Part shown: positions 26,459 to 34,786 of the stretch, one piece after another
How the letters are laid out: each line of letters starts with the position of its first letter
Position numbering within the stretch: position 1 is the stretch's first letter
Source: Lachnospiraceae bacterium OF09-6
GTDB taxonomy: Bacteria; Bacillota; Clostridia; Lachnospirales; Lachnospiraceae
Length of the DNA stretch: 53,223 nucleotides
Reading direction: 5' to 3'
Assembly (NCBI GenBank): GCA_003435055.1
Contig: QUMM01000022.1
Span: forward strand, 1 to 53,223
Program-made: the position numbers and the translations under genes
Notes under the pieces: generated by a model
Seen by the model: only the letters and a program-made list of their open reading frames with translations
Databases searched by the model: none
Told to the model about the DNA's origin: nothing

Positions 26459-26463
26459 ACTTT

Positions 26464-26751
26464 TTACTCTTCTGTTACAGGAATGACAGAAACGATCTTC
26501 TTGTCTCTTCCTTTTCTCTGGAATCTTACAACACCATCTGCTGTAGCAAATAATGTGTCATCTCCACCGCGTCCTACATTTAATCCTGGATGGATCTTTG
26601 TACCACGCTGTCTGTAAAGGATGTTTCCAGCTTTTACAAACTGTCCGTCAGCTCTTTTCGCACCTAATCTCTTAGATTCGGAGTCTCTACCGTTCTTTGT
26701 AGAACCAACACCTTTTTTATGTGCGAAGATTTGAAGGTTCATATTTAACAT
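26464..26751 (-). CDS. rpmA: Ribosomal protein L27 (bL27), with cleavable N-terminal extension
   Basis: A 95-aa protein. Mature L27 begins [17 protein letters not shown]; before it stands the nine-residue extension MLNMNLQIF. This extension is known in Firmicutes and is removed by the protease Prp, encoded just upstream. L27 reaches the peptidyl-transferase centre with its N-terminus, so cleavage is needed for function. The start at 26751 is supported by AAGGAGG; the second ATG would give a shortened extension. Confidence 0.97.
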   Translation of the reverse strand: MLNMNLQIFAHKKGVGSTKNGRDSESKRLGAKRADGQFVKAGNILYRQRGTKIHPGLNVGRGGDDTLFATADGVVRFQRKGRDKKIVSVIPVTEE

Positions 26752-26754
26752 GTC

Positions 26755-27075
26755 CTACACCTCCTTGAATACTAATTCAATATACTCATTACCGTAAGTC
26801 TTTTGTACAGACTGGATTCCCAATATATAAGCCCGCATCAGAAGCTGACCTTCCTGGGAAAGTTCGCCATCTAATCTCAGTTCGATCAGTCCGTCACCGG
26901 ACGTCACGTCCATCCCGTCTTCTGTAAACTCCTCAATGGAATTCACCAGATTCACTGACAATACAGACACAGCGGCACAGATAATATCATATCCCTCCTC
27001 TGCATATCCTGCATGTCCCTCACTGCGGAACCCTGTATACTGATCCTGTCTGCTATACACAGTAATCTTAATCAT
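26755..27075 (-). CDS. prp: Ribosomal-processing cysteine protease Prp
   Basis: A 106-aa protein of the Prp (YsxB) family. It has the catalytic His in FRSEGHAGYAEEGYDIICAA and the catalytic Cys in the same segment (IICAAVSVLSVN). It cuts the N-terminal extension from bL27. It is located between rplU (stop 5 bp upstream) and rpmA (start 3 bp downstream), the standard order. It has no strong ribosome site of its own, which suggests translational coupling to rplU. Confidence 0.95.
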   Translation of the reverse strand: MIKITVYSRQDQYTGFRSEGHAGYAEEGYDIICAAVSVLSVNLVNSIEEFTEDGMDVTSGDGLIELRLDGELSQEGQLLMRAYILGIQSVQKTYGNEYIELVFKEV

Positions 27076-27080
27076 AAAGA

Positions 27081-27386
27081 TTAACCATTGATCTTTTCAA
27101 TCTTAACCTGTGTGTACTGCTGTCTGTGACCATTCTTTTTATGATAGCCAGTTTTTCTCTTGTACTTGTAAACAATCACCTTTTTAGCTTTGCCGTTCTT
27201 AACAACTGAAGCTGTAACTGTAGCGTCTGCTACATCAGCACCAACTTTAAGACCATCATTGCTTACAGCAAGAACCTGATCAAAAGTAACAGTCTCACCT
27301 GCTTCTACACCAAGCTTCTCTACGTTAATGATATCGCCTTCGGCTACTTTGTACTGTTTACCACCTGTTGCAATAATTGCGTACAT
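27081..27386 (-). CDS. rplU: Ribosomal protein L21 (bL21)
   Basis: A 101-aa protein with [18 protein letters not shown] at the N-terminus and the C-terminal [21 protein letters not shown], which contacts 23S rRNA. Full length for the family. The start at 27386 has AGGAGG six bases upstream; the open frame extends 15 codons farther but without support. First gene of rplU-prp-rpmA. Confidence 0.97.
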   Translation of the reverse strand: MYAIIATGGKQYKVAEGDIINVEKLGVEAGETVTFDQVLAVSNDGLKVGADVADATVTASVVKNGKAKKVIVYKYKRKTGYHKKNGHRQQYTQVKIEKING

Positions 27387-27390
27387 ATGG

Positions 27391-27480
27391 CACCTCCTAT
27401 TATCATTACTCGCTAAATACGGTAGCTGCATCGCAGCATTTGAACCTCATTATGCGGCATACTCCTATAAATTAGCACAA
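27391..27480 (-). promoter_or_regulatory. Possible L21 leader RNA
   Basis: The 5' region of rplU holds a small hairpin (GCTGC-GAT-GCAGC) and the words ATGCCGCATAATGAGG and ACCGTATTTAGC. Firmicutes often carry an autoregulatory L21 leader in this place. I cannot confirm the fold by eye. Confidence 0.4.
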
Positions 27481-27506
27481 CTCTTTTCGGTTGTCAATGT
27501 CTTTTT

Positions 27507-28718
27507 TCAATTTTCCAATCTTTTTTCGGAGACGGATTCCAGCGCTTTCATCTGCTCTGCAACCGTTTTTCTGGTTCGTTTTCTGGTGATCTCCACCAGT
27601 CCCAGCGGAGTCATATCTACCAGAACGGTAAGCACAGGATCCTGTCTCAGAAACTTTCGCATTTCAGATAACAGATATTCGTTATTTTCTTCTTTTTTCA
27701 TATTGATGAAATCAATGATGATGATGCCGGCCAGATTGCGCAGGCGCATCTGTCTGGCAGCCTCTTTTGCAGCTTCCAGATTGATTTTCAGAAAAGTCTC
27801 TTCAGACTGCTTCTTTCCATCATATTTTCCGGTATTCACATCAATGCTGGTCAGTGCCTCTGTCATCTGAATCACCAGATAACCACCAGACTTCAGCCAG
27901 ATGCGTTCCCGCAATGCCTCGTCAATGGAGGCTTCCACCGGATATTTTTTATATAATGGCTGCAGCTTATCCTGGTAAAAGGTCAGTTTGTCCAGATCCT
28001 CCGGTTGGAATCCTTCCAGATAAGTCTGTACCTTTTCATACACTTCTCTGGAATCTGTCAGGATCTCCTCCAGTTCTCCGGCTCTGGCTCCTTTGATCAG
28101 ATCCAGATATTCAGCTCCGGTACTGTGCATACAGGTTCCCCAGACACGGTGTATGGCAGTATCCGTAAGTTTCCTGCAATATTCCTGCAGATACTTCACT
28201 TCCCACAGAATCTGCTCTTCTGTGGCTTCCTGTGCATTCGTGCGGACAATCCAGCCAATGCCGTCTTCCAACGGCAGCAGAGAGTGCCACTTAACACCGT
28301 CCCCAATGGCTTTTAACTTTGACGAGACGGAAATCTGACGGCTGCCTATGACAGCTACCAAATACCTTCCAGCTACTGACAATTCTGCGGAAAGAGCCAG
28401 TGCTTTAGTCTTTACCGCATCTTTTTTGATCTGTACCAGGAGCTCATCTCCCTGCTGAATATTCTGGGAAGCTCCTTTTTTCGTATAGATCGGTGTCATT
28501 CGCTGATTCAGCGGATAGTATCCGGTTACACCGTTTCCCAGATCAAGAAAAGCGCAGCGGATATTTTTTACCACATTCTGTACTTTTCCGATATAGATAT
28601 CACCAACCTGATATCCGGCTTCCGGCTGTTCCAGACAAATATCAACAGGATGACGGTCCAAAAATGTGACAGAGGCCAGTCCTTCATGATAAGGGGTAAT
28701 GATTAACTTAGAGGACAA
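27507..28718 (-). CDS. rng: Ribonuclease G/E family endoribonuclease
   Basis: A protein of about 403 aa with an S1-like RNA-binding region (YIGKVQNVVKNIRCAFLDLG near the N-terminus), the catalytic segment with TSIDVNTGKY (metal-binding Asp) and IIIIDFINMK (second Asp), and the C-terminal MTPLGLVEITRKRTRKT. The usual zinc-link Cys pair after this point is absent, and the protein stops soon after, so it may not form the RNase E-type tetramer. It degrades or processes RNA. Start uncertain: TTG at 28718 (SSKLIITPY) or GTG three codons earlier; both overlap the preceding gene. Confidence 0.9.
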   Translation of the reverse strand: MSSKLIITPYHEGLASVTFLDRHPVDICLEQPEAGYQVGDIYIGKVQNVVKNIRCAFLDLGNGVTGYYPLNQRMTPIYTKKGASQNIQQGDELLVQIKKDAVKTKALALSAELSVAGRYLVAVIGSRQISVSSKLKAIGDGVKWHSLLPLEDGIGWIVRTNAQEATEEQILWEVKYLQEYCRKLTDTAIHRVWGTCMHSTGAEYLDLIKGARAGELEEILTDSREVYEKVQTYLEGFQPEDLDKLTFYQDKLQPLYKKYPVEASIDEALRERIWLKSGGYLVIQMTEALTSIDVNTGKYDGKKQSEETFLKINLEAAKEAARQMRLRNLAGIIIIDFINMKKEENNEYLLSEMRKFLRQDPVLTVLVDMTPLGLVEITRKRTRKTVAEQMKALESVSEKRLEN

Positions 28719-29418
28719 TGTCTTCACCCAGACTTTCCAGAGACACCAGCTTACGTTCTTCTTCCGTTCCCGTATCTGCGTAGACTTCATCACGGTTCAC
28801 AGACAGAGCAAAGGAATCCAGTTCAGAACCCTCGTTTTTCAAAAACGCACTCATCACCAGTTCCGGCTTTAAATTAGCTGCACTTCCGGTAGCCAGTGTC
28901 ATATGCACCTGGTCTCCATCCACAGATAACTGATAAATCATCGGCCGGATATCGGTCTCTACTTCACTCTTCTTTGTCTTTTTCAAAATGACAATGGAAT
29001 CTTTTTTTGCAAATGCTTCCAAGCGTTCCTGCCAGCCCTCTTTCGGTTCATAACCCGGGCGGAAAGATACGGTGTAATCTGCGGCAGCCACCAGCGACAT
29101 GGCCTTTCCCGCCTTGCCTTCCTCGATCTGACGGAAACTTAAGACTTCCATTCCTTCTACCATGACTTCATTTAACTGTCTCACTGCATCTGCAGAAGCA
29201 ATCGGAGACTTGATCTCAATATCCATATATTCCCCGTTACTGGTCAGTCCCACACCGAGAGGCGCTGCAAAAGACATAATCATATGCGGGCTGAAGCCTT
29301 CGGTAAACGCAATATCGATATGAGCCCGGCGCATGGCCTTCTGAAAATAACGCATAATATCCAGATGTCCGATAAATCTCATCACACCCTGTTTGGCAAA
29401 TTTAATTCTGATTTTCAA
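28708..29418 (-). CDS. TIGR03936/DUF2344 radical-SAM-associated protein
   Basis: A 236-aa protein with the family's N-terminus KIRIKFAKQGVMRFIGHLD, the AFTEGFSPHMIMSFAAPLGVG stretch and a C-terminus rich in Glu. Family members are encoded next to, or fused to, TIGR03960 radical SAM proteins; the reaction is unknown. The TTG start at 29418 has a perfect AAGGAGG eight bases upstream and is preferred over the farther ATG. It overlaps the end of the radical SAM gene by 17 bases, so co-translation is likely. Confidence 0.88.
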   Translation of the reverse strand: MKIRIKFAKQGVMRFIGHLDIMRYFQKAMRRAHIDIAFTEGFSPHMIMSFAAPLGVGLTSNGEYMDIEIKSPIASADAVRQLNEVMVEGMEVLSFRQIEEGKAGKAMSLVAAADYTVSFRPGYEPKEGWQERLEAFAKKDSIVILKKTKKSEVETDIRPMIYQLSVDGDQVHMTLATGSAANLKPELVMSAFLKNEGSELDSFALSVNRDEVYADTGTEEERKLVSLESLGEDIVL

Positions 29419-31267
29419 AGCAGACACCTCCTTTATAACATGCTGCACCGCAGCCGGCGCATTTCTGACGGCAGTTCACGGTTACTTCTTCCTGCCGGGC
29501 TCTTTCCCATTCCTTTAACAGATGCTTTTTCGTTACACCGATCTGAATGAAATCCCATGGCAGCTTTTCCTCCAGACTTCTTTCCCGATGTACGTAGAAA
29601 TTCATATCCGTACCGGTACGTTCCAGGGCATCCACCCATTTCTGATTATCAAAGGTCTCTGACCATGCATCATAGATGCCGCCGTGTTCATACACATCTT
29701 TCAATACTTCAGCTACCTTTCGGTCTCCTCTTGCCAGCAGACCTTCCAGTACGGAGACATCTGCCTCATGCCAGTTGTAACGGATACTCTTTTTATTTAA
29801 CTGATCCTTGATCTCATGATTTACCGTTCTGGCACTGCCAAGAAACTCGTCAATGGTACACATTCTTGCCCACTGGAACGGAGTAAACGGCTTCGGCACA
29901 AAGAAAGATGTGCTGACGGTAATCTGGCATTTTCCGTTTCTCTTATCCTTTGGGATCTCATAATACCGTTCTGCAATCTTCTCAGCCAGATGAGCAATCT
30001 CTTTCTGATCTTCCTCTGTCTCTGTCGGCAGTCCCAGCATAAAATACAGTTTTACTTTATTCCAGCCACCTTCAAAGGCTTCTCCTGCGCCTTTAATGAT
30101 GATCTCTTCGGTCAGTCCTTTATTGATCACATCACGCAGTCTCTGGGATCCTGCTTCCGGTGCAAAGGTCAGGCTGCTCTTTCTGACATCCTGTACTTTG
30201 TTCATAACATCCAGAGAAAAGGCATCAATTCGCAGAGACGGCAGGGATATATTCACTCCTCGCTGTCTGCATTCATCAATCAGGAAGTTCACCAGTTCCG
30301 GAAGCTGTGAATAATCACTGGAGCTCAAGGAACTAAGAGAGATCTCTTCGTGACCAGTGGATTCCAGCATGGCAATCGCTGTCTTTTTCAGCATCTCCAC
30401 ATCACGTTCTCTGGTCGGACGATACAGCATACCAGCCTGGCAGAAACGGCATCCTCGGATACATCCCCGCTGAATCTCCAGAACCACACGATCCTGTGTG
30501 GCTTTGATAAATGGAACAATCGGTGCAGTCGGATAGGTAGCATCCGACAAATCCATTACAATTTGTTTTTCGATCTGTTCCGGTACACCCTCTCGATTCG
30601 GTGCAAAATCTGCAATGGTTCCGTCTTCGTTATAAGTCACATCATAGAACATCGGTGCATAGATACCAGGAATTTGGGATGCACGATATAAAAACTCTGT
30701 TCTTCCCATTCCGGCTTTTTTGCATTCTTTATATAAATCTATCAGTTTAAAATATACGGTTTCCCCTTCACCAATATAAAAAAGGTCAAAAAATTCTGCC
30801 AACGGCTCCGGATTATAACTACATGGTCCACCTCCGATGACAATCGGACAGTCTTCTCCTCGCTCTTTTGCCCGCAGTGGAATCTGACTCAAATCAATGA
30901 CCTGCAGAATATTGGTGTAGCACATCTCATATTGGATCGTAATCCCCAGAAAATCAAAGTCTTTAATTGGATCCTGGGACTCCAGTGCAAACAGCGGAAT
31001 ATTCTGTTCCCGCATCACCTTGTCCAGATCCACCCACGGTGAATAGACACGCTCACACCAGATGTCTTCTCTCTTATTAAACATATCGTAGAGAATCTGA
31101 ATGCCAAGATGGGACATACCGATCTCATAAACATCCGGGAAACACATGGCAAACCGGACGTCAATCTTTTCTTTATCCTTCATCACTGAGTTCACTTCAT
31201 TGCCGATATAACGCGCCGGCTTCTCAATGCTCAGTAAAATCTCATCGCTTAATGCTAATTTTCTCAT
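29402..31267 (-). CDS. TIGR03960 family B12-binding radical SAM protein
   Basis: A 621-aa protein. An N-terminal B12-binding-like domain (about residues 15-195, with GMSHLGIQILYD and IVIGGGPCSYNPEP) is followed by a radical SAM core (about 240-470) with the cluster motif CIRGCRFCQAG (CxxxCxxC). The C-terminus has a Cys-rich end (CRQKCAGCGAACYKGGVC) that may bind a second cluster. Reaction unknown; a role in RNA or ribosome modification is plausible from the neighbourhood. It is the first gene of the run that leads to rng and the L21 operon; AAAGGA precedes the start. Confidence 0.93.
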   Translation of the reverse strand: MRKLALSDEILLSIEKPARYIGNEVNSVMKDKEKIDVRFAMCFPDVYEIGMSHLGIQILYDMFNKREDIWCERVYSPWVDLDKVMREQNIPLFALESQDPIKDFDFLGITIQYEMCYTNILQVIDLSQIPLRAKERGEDCPIVIGGGPCSYNPEPLAEFFDLFYIGEGETVYFKLIDLYKECKKAGMGRTEFLYRASQIPGIYAPMFYDVTYNEDGTIADFAPNREGVPEQIEKQIVMDLSDATYPTAPIVPFIKATQDRVVLEIQRGCIRGCRFCQAGMLYRPTRERDVEMLKKTAIAMLESTGHEEISLSSLSSSDYSQLPELVNFLIDECRQRGVNISLPSLRIDAFSLDVMNKVQDVRKSSLTFAPEAGSQRLRDVINKGLTEEIIIKGAGEAFEGGWNKVKLYFMLGLPTETEEDQKEIAHLAEKIAERYYEIPKDKRNGKCQITVSTSFFVPKPFTPFQWARMCTIDEFLGSARTVNHEIKDQLNKKSIRYNWHEADVSVLEGLLARGDRKVAEVLKDVYEHGGIYDAWSETFDNQKWVDALERTGTDMNFYVHRERSLEEKLPWDFIQIGVTKKHLLKEWERARQEEVTVNCRQKCAGCGAACYKGGVCFENQN

Positions 31268-31385
31268 AGTTTTCCTTTCAGAAATAATGTAAAGAACGGG
31301 TTTATGTGAAAACCTATTTTTTCACAGTATTCCTATTATATCCGTAATATGGCGGAAATTCAAGGGAAAACAGAGTCCTCCTATG

Positions 31386-31418
31386 CAAAAATCTTGCCCG
31401 GCTAATACCGGGCAAGAC
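31386..31418 (-). terminator. Rho-independent terminator of the ATPase gene
   Basis: TCTTGCCCGG and CCGGGCAAGA form a ten-base stem; on the reverse strand it is followed by TTTTTG. It lies at the stop of the 31421 gene. Confidence 0.9.
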
Positions 31419-31420
31419 CA

Positions 31421-32602
31421 TTAACTTTCACACCACTGTCTGTATTCATCCAGTCTCTGGATATATCCGGCAAATTCCGGAACGGTAAAATCCAGTTCTT
31501 TATATCTTACCGGATAGATGATTCCTTTGTTAATCAACTGCGCTCTGGTCGTGGAAATAGAATTTACATTTTTATGAAGATTTTTTGCAACATTGGAAAT
31601 TGTACAAGGTAATTCACCACATTTTACCATTGCAAAGACAAATTTTTTATCTGTTTCAGCACATCTCTCATATCTTGATTTGAAGAATCCTTCATCTAAT
31701 GTTTTCAGAAAGTCAGATATACAGGACTCTACATTTGAAATCTCGATCTTGTCAGAATCCGTTTTTTTATATACAATCTGGCAAAGCTGCTGAATAAAGA
31801 ATGGATAACCTTTCGTAACATCTATGATTTTCGCAACAGCATCTTCTGTATAGGATACACGGAACTTTTTGGCAGGTTCCTCAATTGCTTTTTTAGCCTG
31901 ATCGTATGTTAAAGAATCCACCTGTTTATACAAAAACAGTCTTTCTGAATAGGACTTTTCATCAGAAAGCATTTTATATATTTTAGGAAGTCCGGCTCCA
32001 ACTACCATCACAGGATATCCAAGCTGATTCGTCCGGTGAAGCGCTGCTATCAAAGATCCCAGCTGATTCTGCTTCATGTATTGAATCTCGTCAATAAAGA
32101 AACAGATCGGAGTCTCTGTTTTCTGCGCAGTCTCTCCAATCGTGGTAAATACATCGGTCAGACTCTGAGTCAGATTACTGGAAAGATACAGTTCTCTATC
32201 CTGCAGAGAAAGCGAAAATGTATTGTCATTAGGATTAAATGAAATCATCAGGGACTTGATGGCATCCAACGGCTTCTGCACTAAGTGCTTAAATTTTTCT
32301 TTTGCACTTACCGTTCTTAAAAATGCCTGAGAGCATTCTGCTATCTGAGATATAAAATCATTCCGTTCTTCGATCTCAATATGTCTGCAAAAAATTCCTT
32401 TTTCTTCGGCAATACTTTGAAGTTTATTGATTAATACCGTTTTCCCAACTCCACGAAGTCCGCTGAAAATGATAGACTGCGTTGGAATATTCAATGTCAA
32501 AGCCTCAAACATCTGCTCCACATTCTGAATATCTTCATCTCTTCCTGCTATATATCCAGGCATTAATCCCGCACCCGGTCTGTATGGATTAATCTTAAAC
32601 AT
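31421..32602 (-). CDS. Orc1/Cdc6-like AAA+ ATPase with winged-helix C-terminus
   Basis: A 393-aa protein of the prokaryotic AAA ATPase class. Walker A is GLRGVGKTVL (about residue 50), Walker B ICFFIDEIQYM and sensor-1 MVVGAGLP. A lid domain follows, and then a winged-helix-like C-terminus with ISNVAKNLHKNVNSISTTRA and FTVPEFAGYIQR. Such genes are common in accessory regions and on mobile elements; function unknown. I choose the ATG at 32602 with GGAGG eight bases upstream over a GTG three codons earlier. It stands alone, with a terminator behind. Confidence 0.85.
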   Translation of the reverse strand: MFKINPYRPGAGLMPGYIAGRDEDIQNVEQMFEALTLNIPTQSIIFSGLRGVGKTVLINKLQSIAEEKGIFCRHIEIEERNDFISQIAECSQAFLRTVSAKEKFKHLVQKPLDAIKSLMISFNPNDNTFSLSLQDRELYLSSNLTQSLTDVFTTIGETAQKTETPICFFIDEIQYMKQNQLGSLIAALHRTNQLGYPVMVVGAGLPKIYKMLSDEKSYSERLFLYKQVDSLTYDQAKKAIEEPAKKFRVSYTEDAVAKIIDVTKGYPFFIQQLCQIVYKKTDSDKIEISNVESCISDFLKTLDEGFFKSRYERCAETDKKFVFAMVKCGELPCTISNVAKNLHKNVNSISTTRAQLINKGIIYPVRYKELDFTVPEFAGYIQRLDEYRQWCES

Positions 32603-32702
32603 CACGTTCACCTCCGTCTTTTCTTATAGTCTAACGCAACTTTACGCATGTTTCAACTTGAAATCGCTGTTGATCGCAGAAAAATTCCTATACAAGCCCT
32701 TC

Positions 32703-33455
32703 TTATTCTTTTCCCTTCTTTTTCCACTGTGTTCCACCAATAGCCATAATCAATATCGCTATAAATGCCACTGTTTCATAGATCTGTACACCGGTATTTA
32801 CCGGATCATCATCAATAAAACGTTCATTTGACTGAAGAACTTCATTCATCGCCATCAAATCCATAAAATCTATGTATGCCGCTTCTGTTCGATCAATTTT
32901 AAGAACCGTCCGGTAAATATTCGTATAATTGATTTCCAGCAGACTTACGCCATCTCTGCTGATCCTTCCGGTTCCAATCCGGCTGCCGTCTCCGTCATAC
33001 AGTTCCCATGCGCCTTTGCTGCCGAAATAGTCCAACATCGTGCCATCTGTATCCAGAAAAACCAGAAATGGATCCCTGCTGCCATCCTCCAGATCCAGAT
33101 ACCGTTCCTGTGCATATCCCAGGCAGTTCCCCTCTGCGTCATAATAGCCGTATCCGGTAGCAGACTTTCCGCCCTTTATGTCAGATGTATACTCAACAGA
33201 AAACCATTCCTGGTCATCTATATAGACCGTATTCCACTTCACATAACCAGCCACCTTTCCATCTGCCAGAATCTTTGTTTCTCTGCGTTTGGAATACAGA
33301 TCCGTATAGATCTCGATGGTAGACGCCGTGCTCAATGCTTCTTTCGCCTCATCTGCACTGGCAAATTCCATTTCCGGGGTGTCTCTTCCACATCCGGTCA
33401 GCAAAAAAACGACCAGTAACAGCAATACACCAATGCTCCATGTTCTCTTTTGCAA
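32703..33455 (-). CDS. Putative lipoprotein with C-terminal membrane helix
   Basis: About 250 aa when started at TTG 33455, which follows an AAAGGGGGAG site and gives a lipoprotein signal: QKRTWSIGVLLLLVVFLLTGCG, written here as MQKRTW plus a hydrophobic run ending at the lipobox LTGC. The middle is an extracytoplasmic region rich in Tyr, Asp and Gly. A second helix lies at the C-terminus (VAFIAILIMAIGG), followed by KKKGKE. I do not recognise a family. The frame stays open upstream into a toxin-antitoxin-like remnant, but that part looks unrelated. Confidence 0.7.
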   Translation of the reverse strand: MQKRTWSIGVLLLLVVFLLTGCGRDTPEMEFASADEAKEALSTASTIEIYTDLYSKRRETKILADGKVAGYVKWNTVYIDDQEWFSVEYTSDIKGGKSATGYGYYDAEGNCLGYAQERYLDLEDGSRDPFLVFLDTDGTMLDYFGSKGAWELYDGDGSRIGTGRISRDGVSLLEINYTNIYRTVLKIDRTEAAYIDFMDLMAMNEVLQSNERFIDDDPVNTGVQIYETVAFIAILIMAIGGTQWKKKGKE

Positions 33456-33489
33456 ATACGCTCCCCCTTTACTTTCTGGCTTCATTTTA

Positions 33490-33622
33490 GCAGATGCCTC
33501 ACCTGGTACATTTTCCTCTGCAAATGTACCATCATAATCAAACAGATCCAGTCTCTCCACTTTGTTTTTTTGCAAACTTCCGCTACTTTAGCAATCACTT
33601 CTGATACTGGCATCACATTCAT
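33490..33622 (-). pseudogene. Remnant of a MntA-type nucleotidyltransferase gene
   Basis: From ATG 33622, preceded by AGGAG, the frame reads MNVMPVSEVIAKVAEVCKK and then needs one extra A in an A7 run (near 33573) to continue NKVERLDLFDY. This resembles the N-terminus of minimal nucleotidyltransferases (MNT antitoxins), where the next words are LFGSxARG and a metal-binding DxD. Those catalytic words are absent (DLFDYDGTFAEEN instead). Only about 45 residues remain before the lipoprotein gene begins. Probably a relic of a HEPN/MNT pair; the assignment rests on a short match. Confidence 0.45.
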
Positions 33623-33792
33623 AAGAAACTCCTGACTGATTTTAAATATAGTTTTTATTCTATCACAAATACAAAAAAATGTCACTGATCACCAAAATTG
33701 TGTTTTACATGAAAGCTGTGAAGCTATGGGAAGATTATCAACATATGCTTACTGTGCTTCATGAAGCTAAAGTTTCTCATCAACGTGATGAT

Positions 33793-33836
33793 AAAAAACC
33801 CTCTTTCTGACATTCCAGGTCAAAAAGAGGGTTTTT
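33793..33836. terminator. Strong terminator, usable in both directions
   Basis: AAAACCCTCTTT and AAAGAGGGTTTT form a 12-base stem with A and T runs. It lies 36 bp after the stop of the lipocalin-like gene. Confidence 0.88.
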
Positions 33837-33871
33837 GAATCAGTTAAACTTCATTCTGCATTTCGTTTGAC

Positions 33872-34672
33872 TTATTCTGCTTTTTCAAAATATACGATAG
33901 AATTTGGTTCTGGTTCAGCACCTTCTTCTTCTGAATCAATATAATCAATATTCTTCAGAAGTCCAGTATCCTGCAGATTCAGGGACAGATTATCCGGGCT
34001 CAGGAAGAGACCGAAATGACTCTCGCTATCATCAATGAGTTCCAATTTCAATGTCTGATCCTCCAGTGTACCCTTCAGCTCTGTCTTTGTCGGTTCTGAA
34101 TCGTTAAACTGATCCTTTAATTCCAGAGATGCTGTACCGTCTTCTTTCACAACTAATGTAGCTTCTATTCCCCAGGTGTCAGAAGACATTACCATCTCAT
34201 CCATCTCAACAGCAATGATTTTCCAGGTGCCTGCAAAGTCGCTTAGTTCCACTTCGTCTGTCACCGGATTACCGATGATCGATGCCCAGTCGGTTGCTTC
34301 CGGTTTTTCTCTGCTGAAAGTCATGATCGTACTGTCGATATCACCAATTAACATTCCTTCTTCATCGATCGACATTTTAACATCCGAAGCTGTATCCGAA
34401 TGCATAATGATCTCTTCTCCTGCTAATTCCCAGGATCCTTGCGTTGGATCTTCACCAGACATAGTCATTTCCCAGGTATCATTGTCTCCAAATTCCAATG
34501 TGGCTTCCAGGCCCATATTAGCCGGACTCATAGTCATTCCTTCGATCTCCATTGTTGTAATATACCAGAGACCGGATACATCTTCTTTTGTCAGATCCTC
34601 AGCCAATACTCCTGTTGCCATCATAGCAGCCATCATTCCTGTTACCGCAAAAACTCCCATCTTCTTTGTCAT
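33872..34672 (-). CDS. Secreted protein with two lipocalin-like repeats
   Basis: A 266-aa protein with a signal peptide (KKMGVFAVTGMMAAMMATGVLA, cleaved about residue 24, AxA) and two homologous halves. Each half starts with a GxW word (VSGLWYITTMEIEGMTMSP; FAGTWKIIAVEMDEMVMS) followed by GLEATLEF / GIEATLVV strands. This is the pattern of lipocalin-like (DUF4923/5004-type) domains found in Firmicutes surface proteins. The protein is very acidic. No anchoring motif. It lies just behind the LRR gene, with a hairpin in between, so may be part of its transcript. Confidence 0.78.
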   Translation of the reverse strand: MTKKMGVFAVTGMMAAMMATGVLAEDLTKEDVSGLWYITTMEIEGMTMSPANMGLEATLEFGDNDTWEMTMSGEDPTQGSWELAGEEIIMHSDTASDVKMSIDEEGMLIGDIDSTIMTFSREKPEATDWASIIGNPVTDEVELSDFAGTWKIIAVEMDEMVMSSDTWGIEATLVVKEDGTASLELKDQFNDSEPTKTELKGTLEDQTLKLELIDDSESHFGLFLSPDNLSLNLQDTGLLKNIDYIDSEEEGAEPEPNSIVYFEKAE

Positions 34673-34716
34673 GTGTACACATCTCCTTTCTAATGATGAA
34701 ATATATTTTTTATTTT

Positions 34717-34751
34717 CTGCTGCCAGAGAGATTTCTTTTATCTGGCAGCAG
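34717..34751. other. Perfect 11-bp hairpin between the LRR gene and the lipocalin-like gene
   Basis: CTGCTGCCAGA and TCTGGCAGCAG flank a 13-base loop. There is no T-run on the reverse strand, so it is not a simple terminator of the LRR transcript. It could protect an mRNA end or set the ratio between the two genes. Confidence 0.6.
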
Positions 34752-34786
34752 GTATTACCGTTTTATGAATGATCCGTCATATTCCG

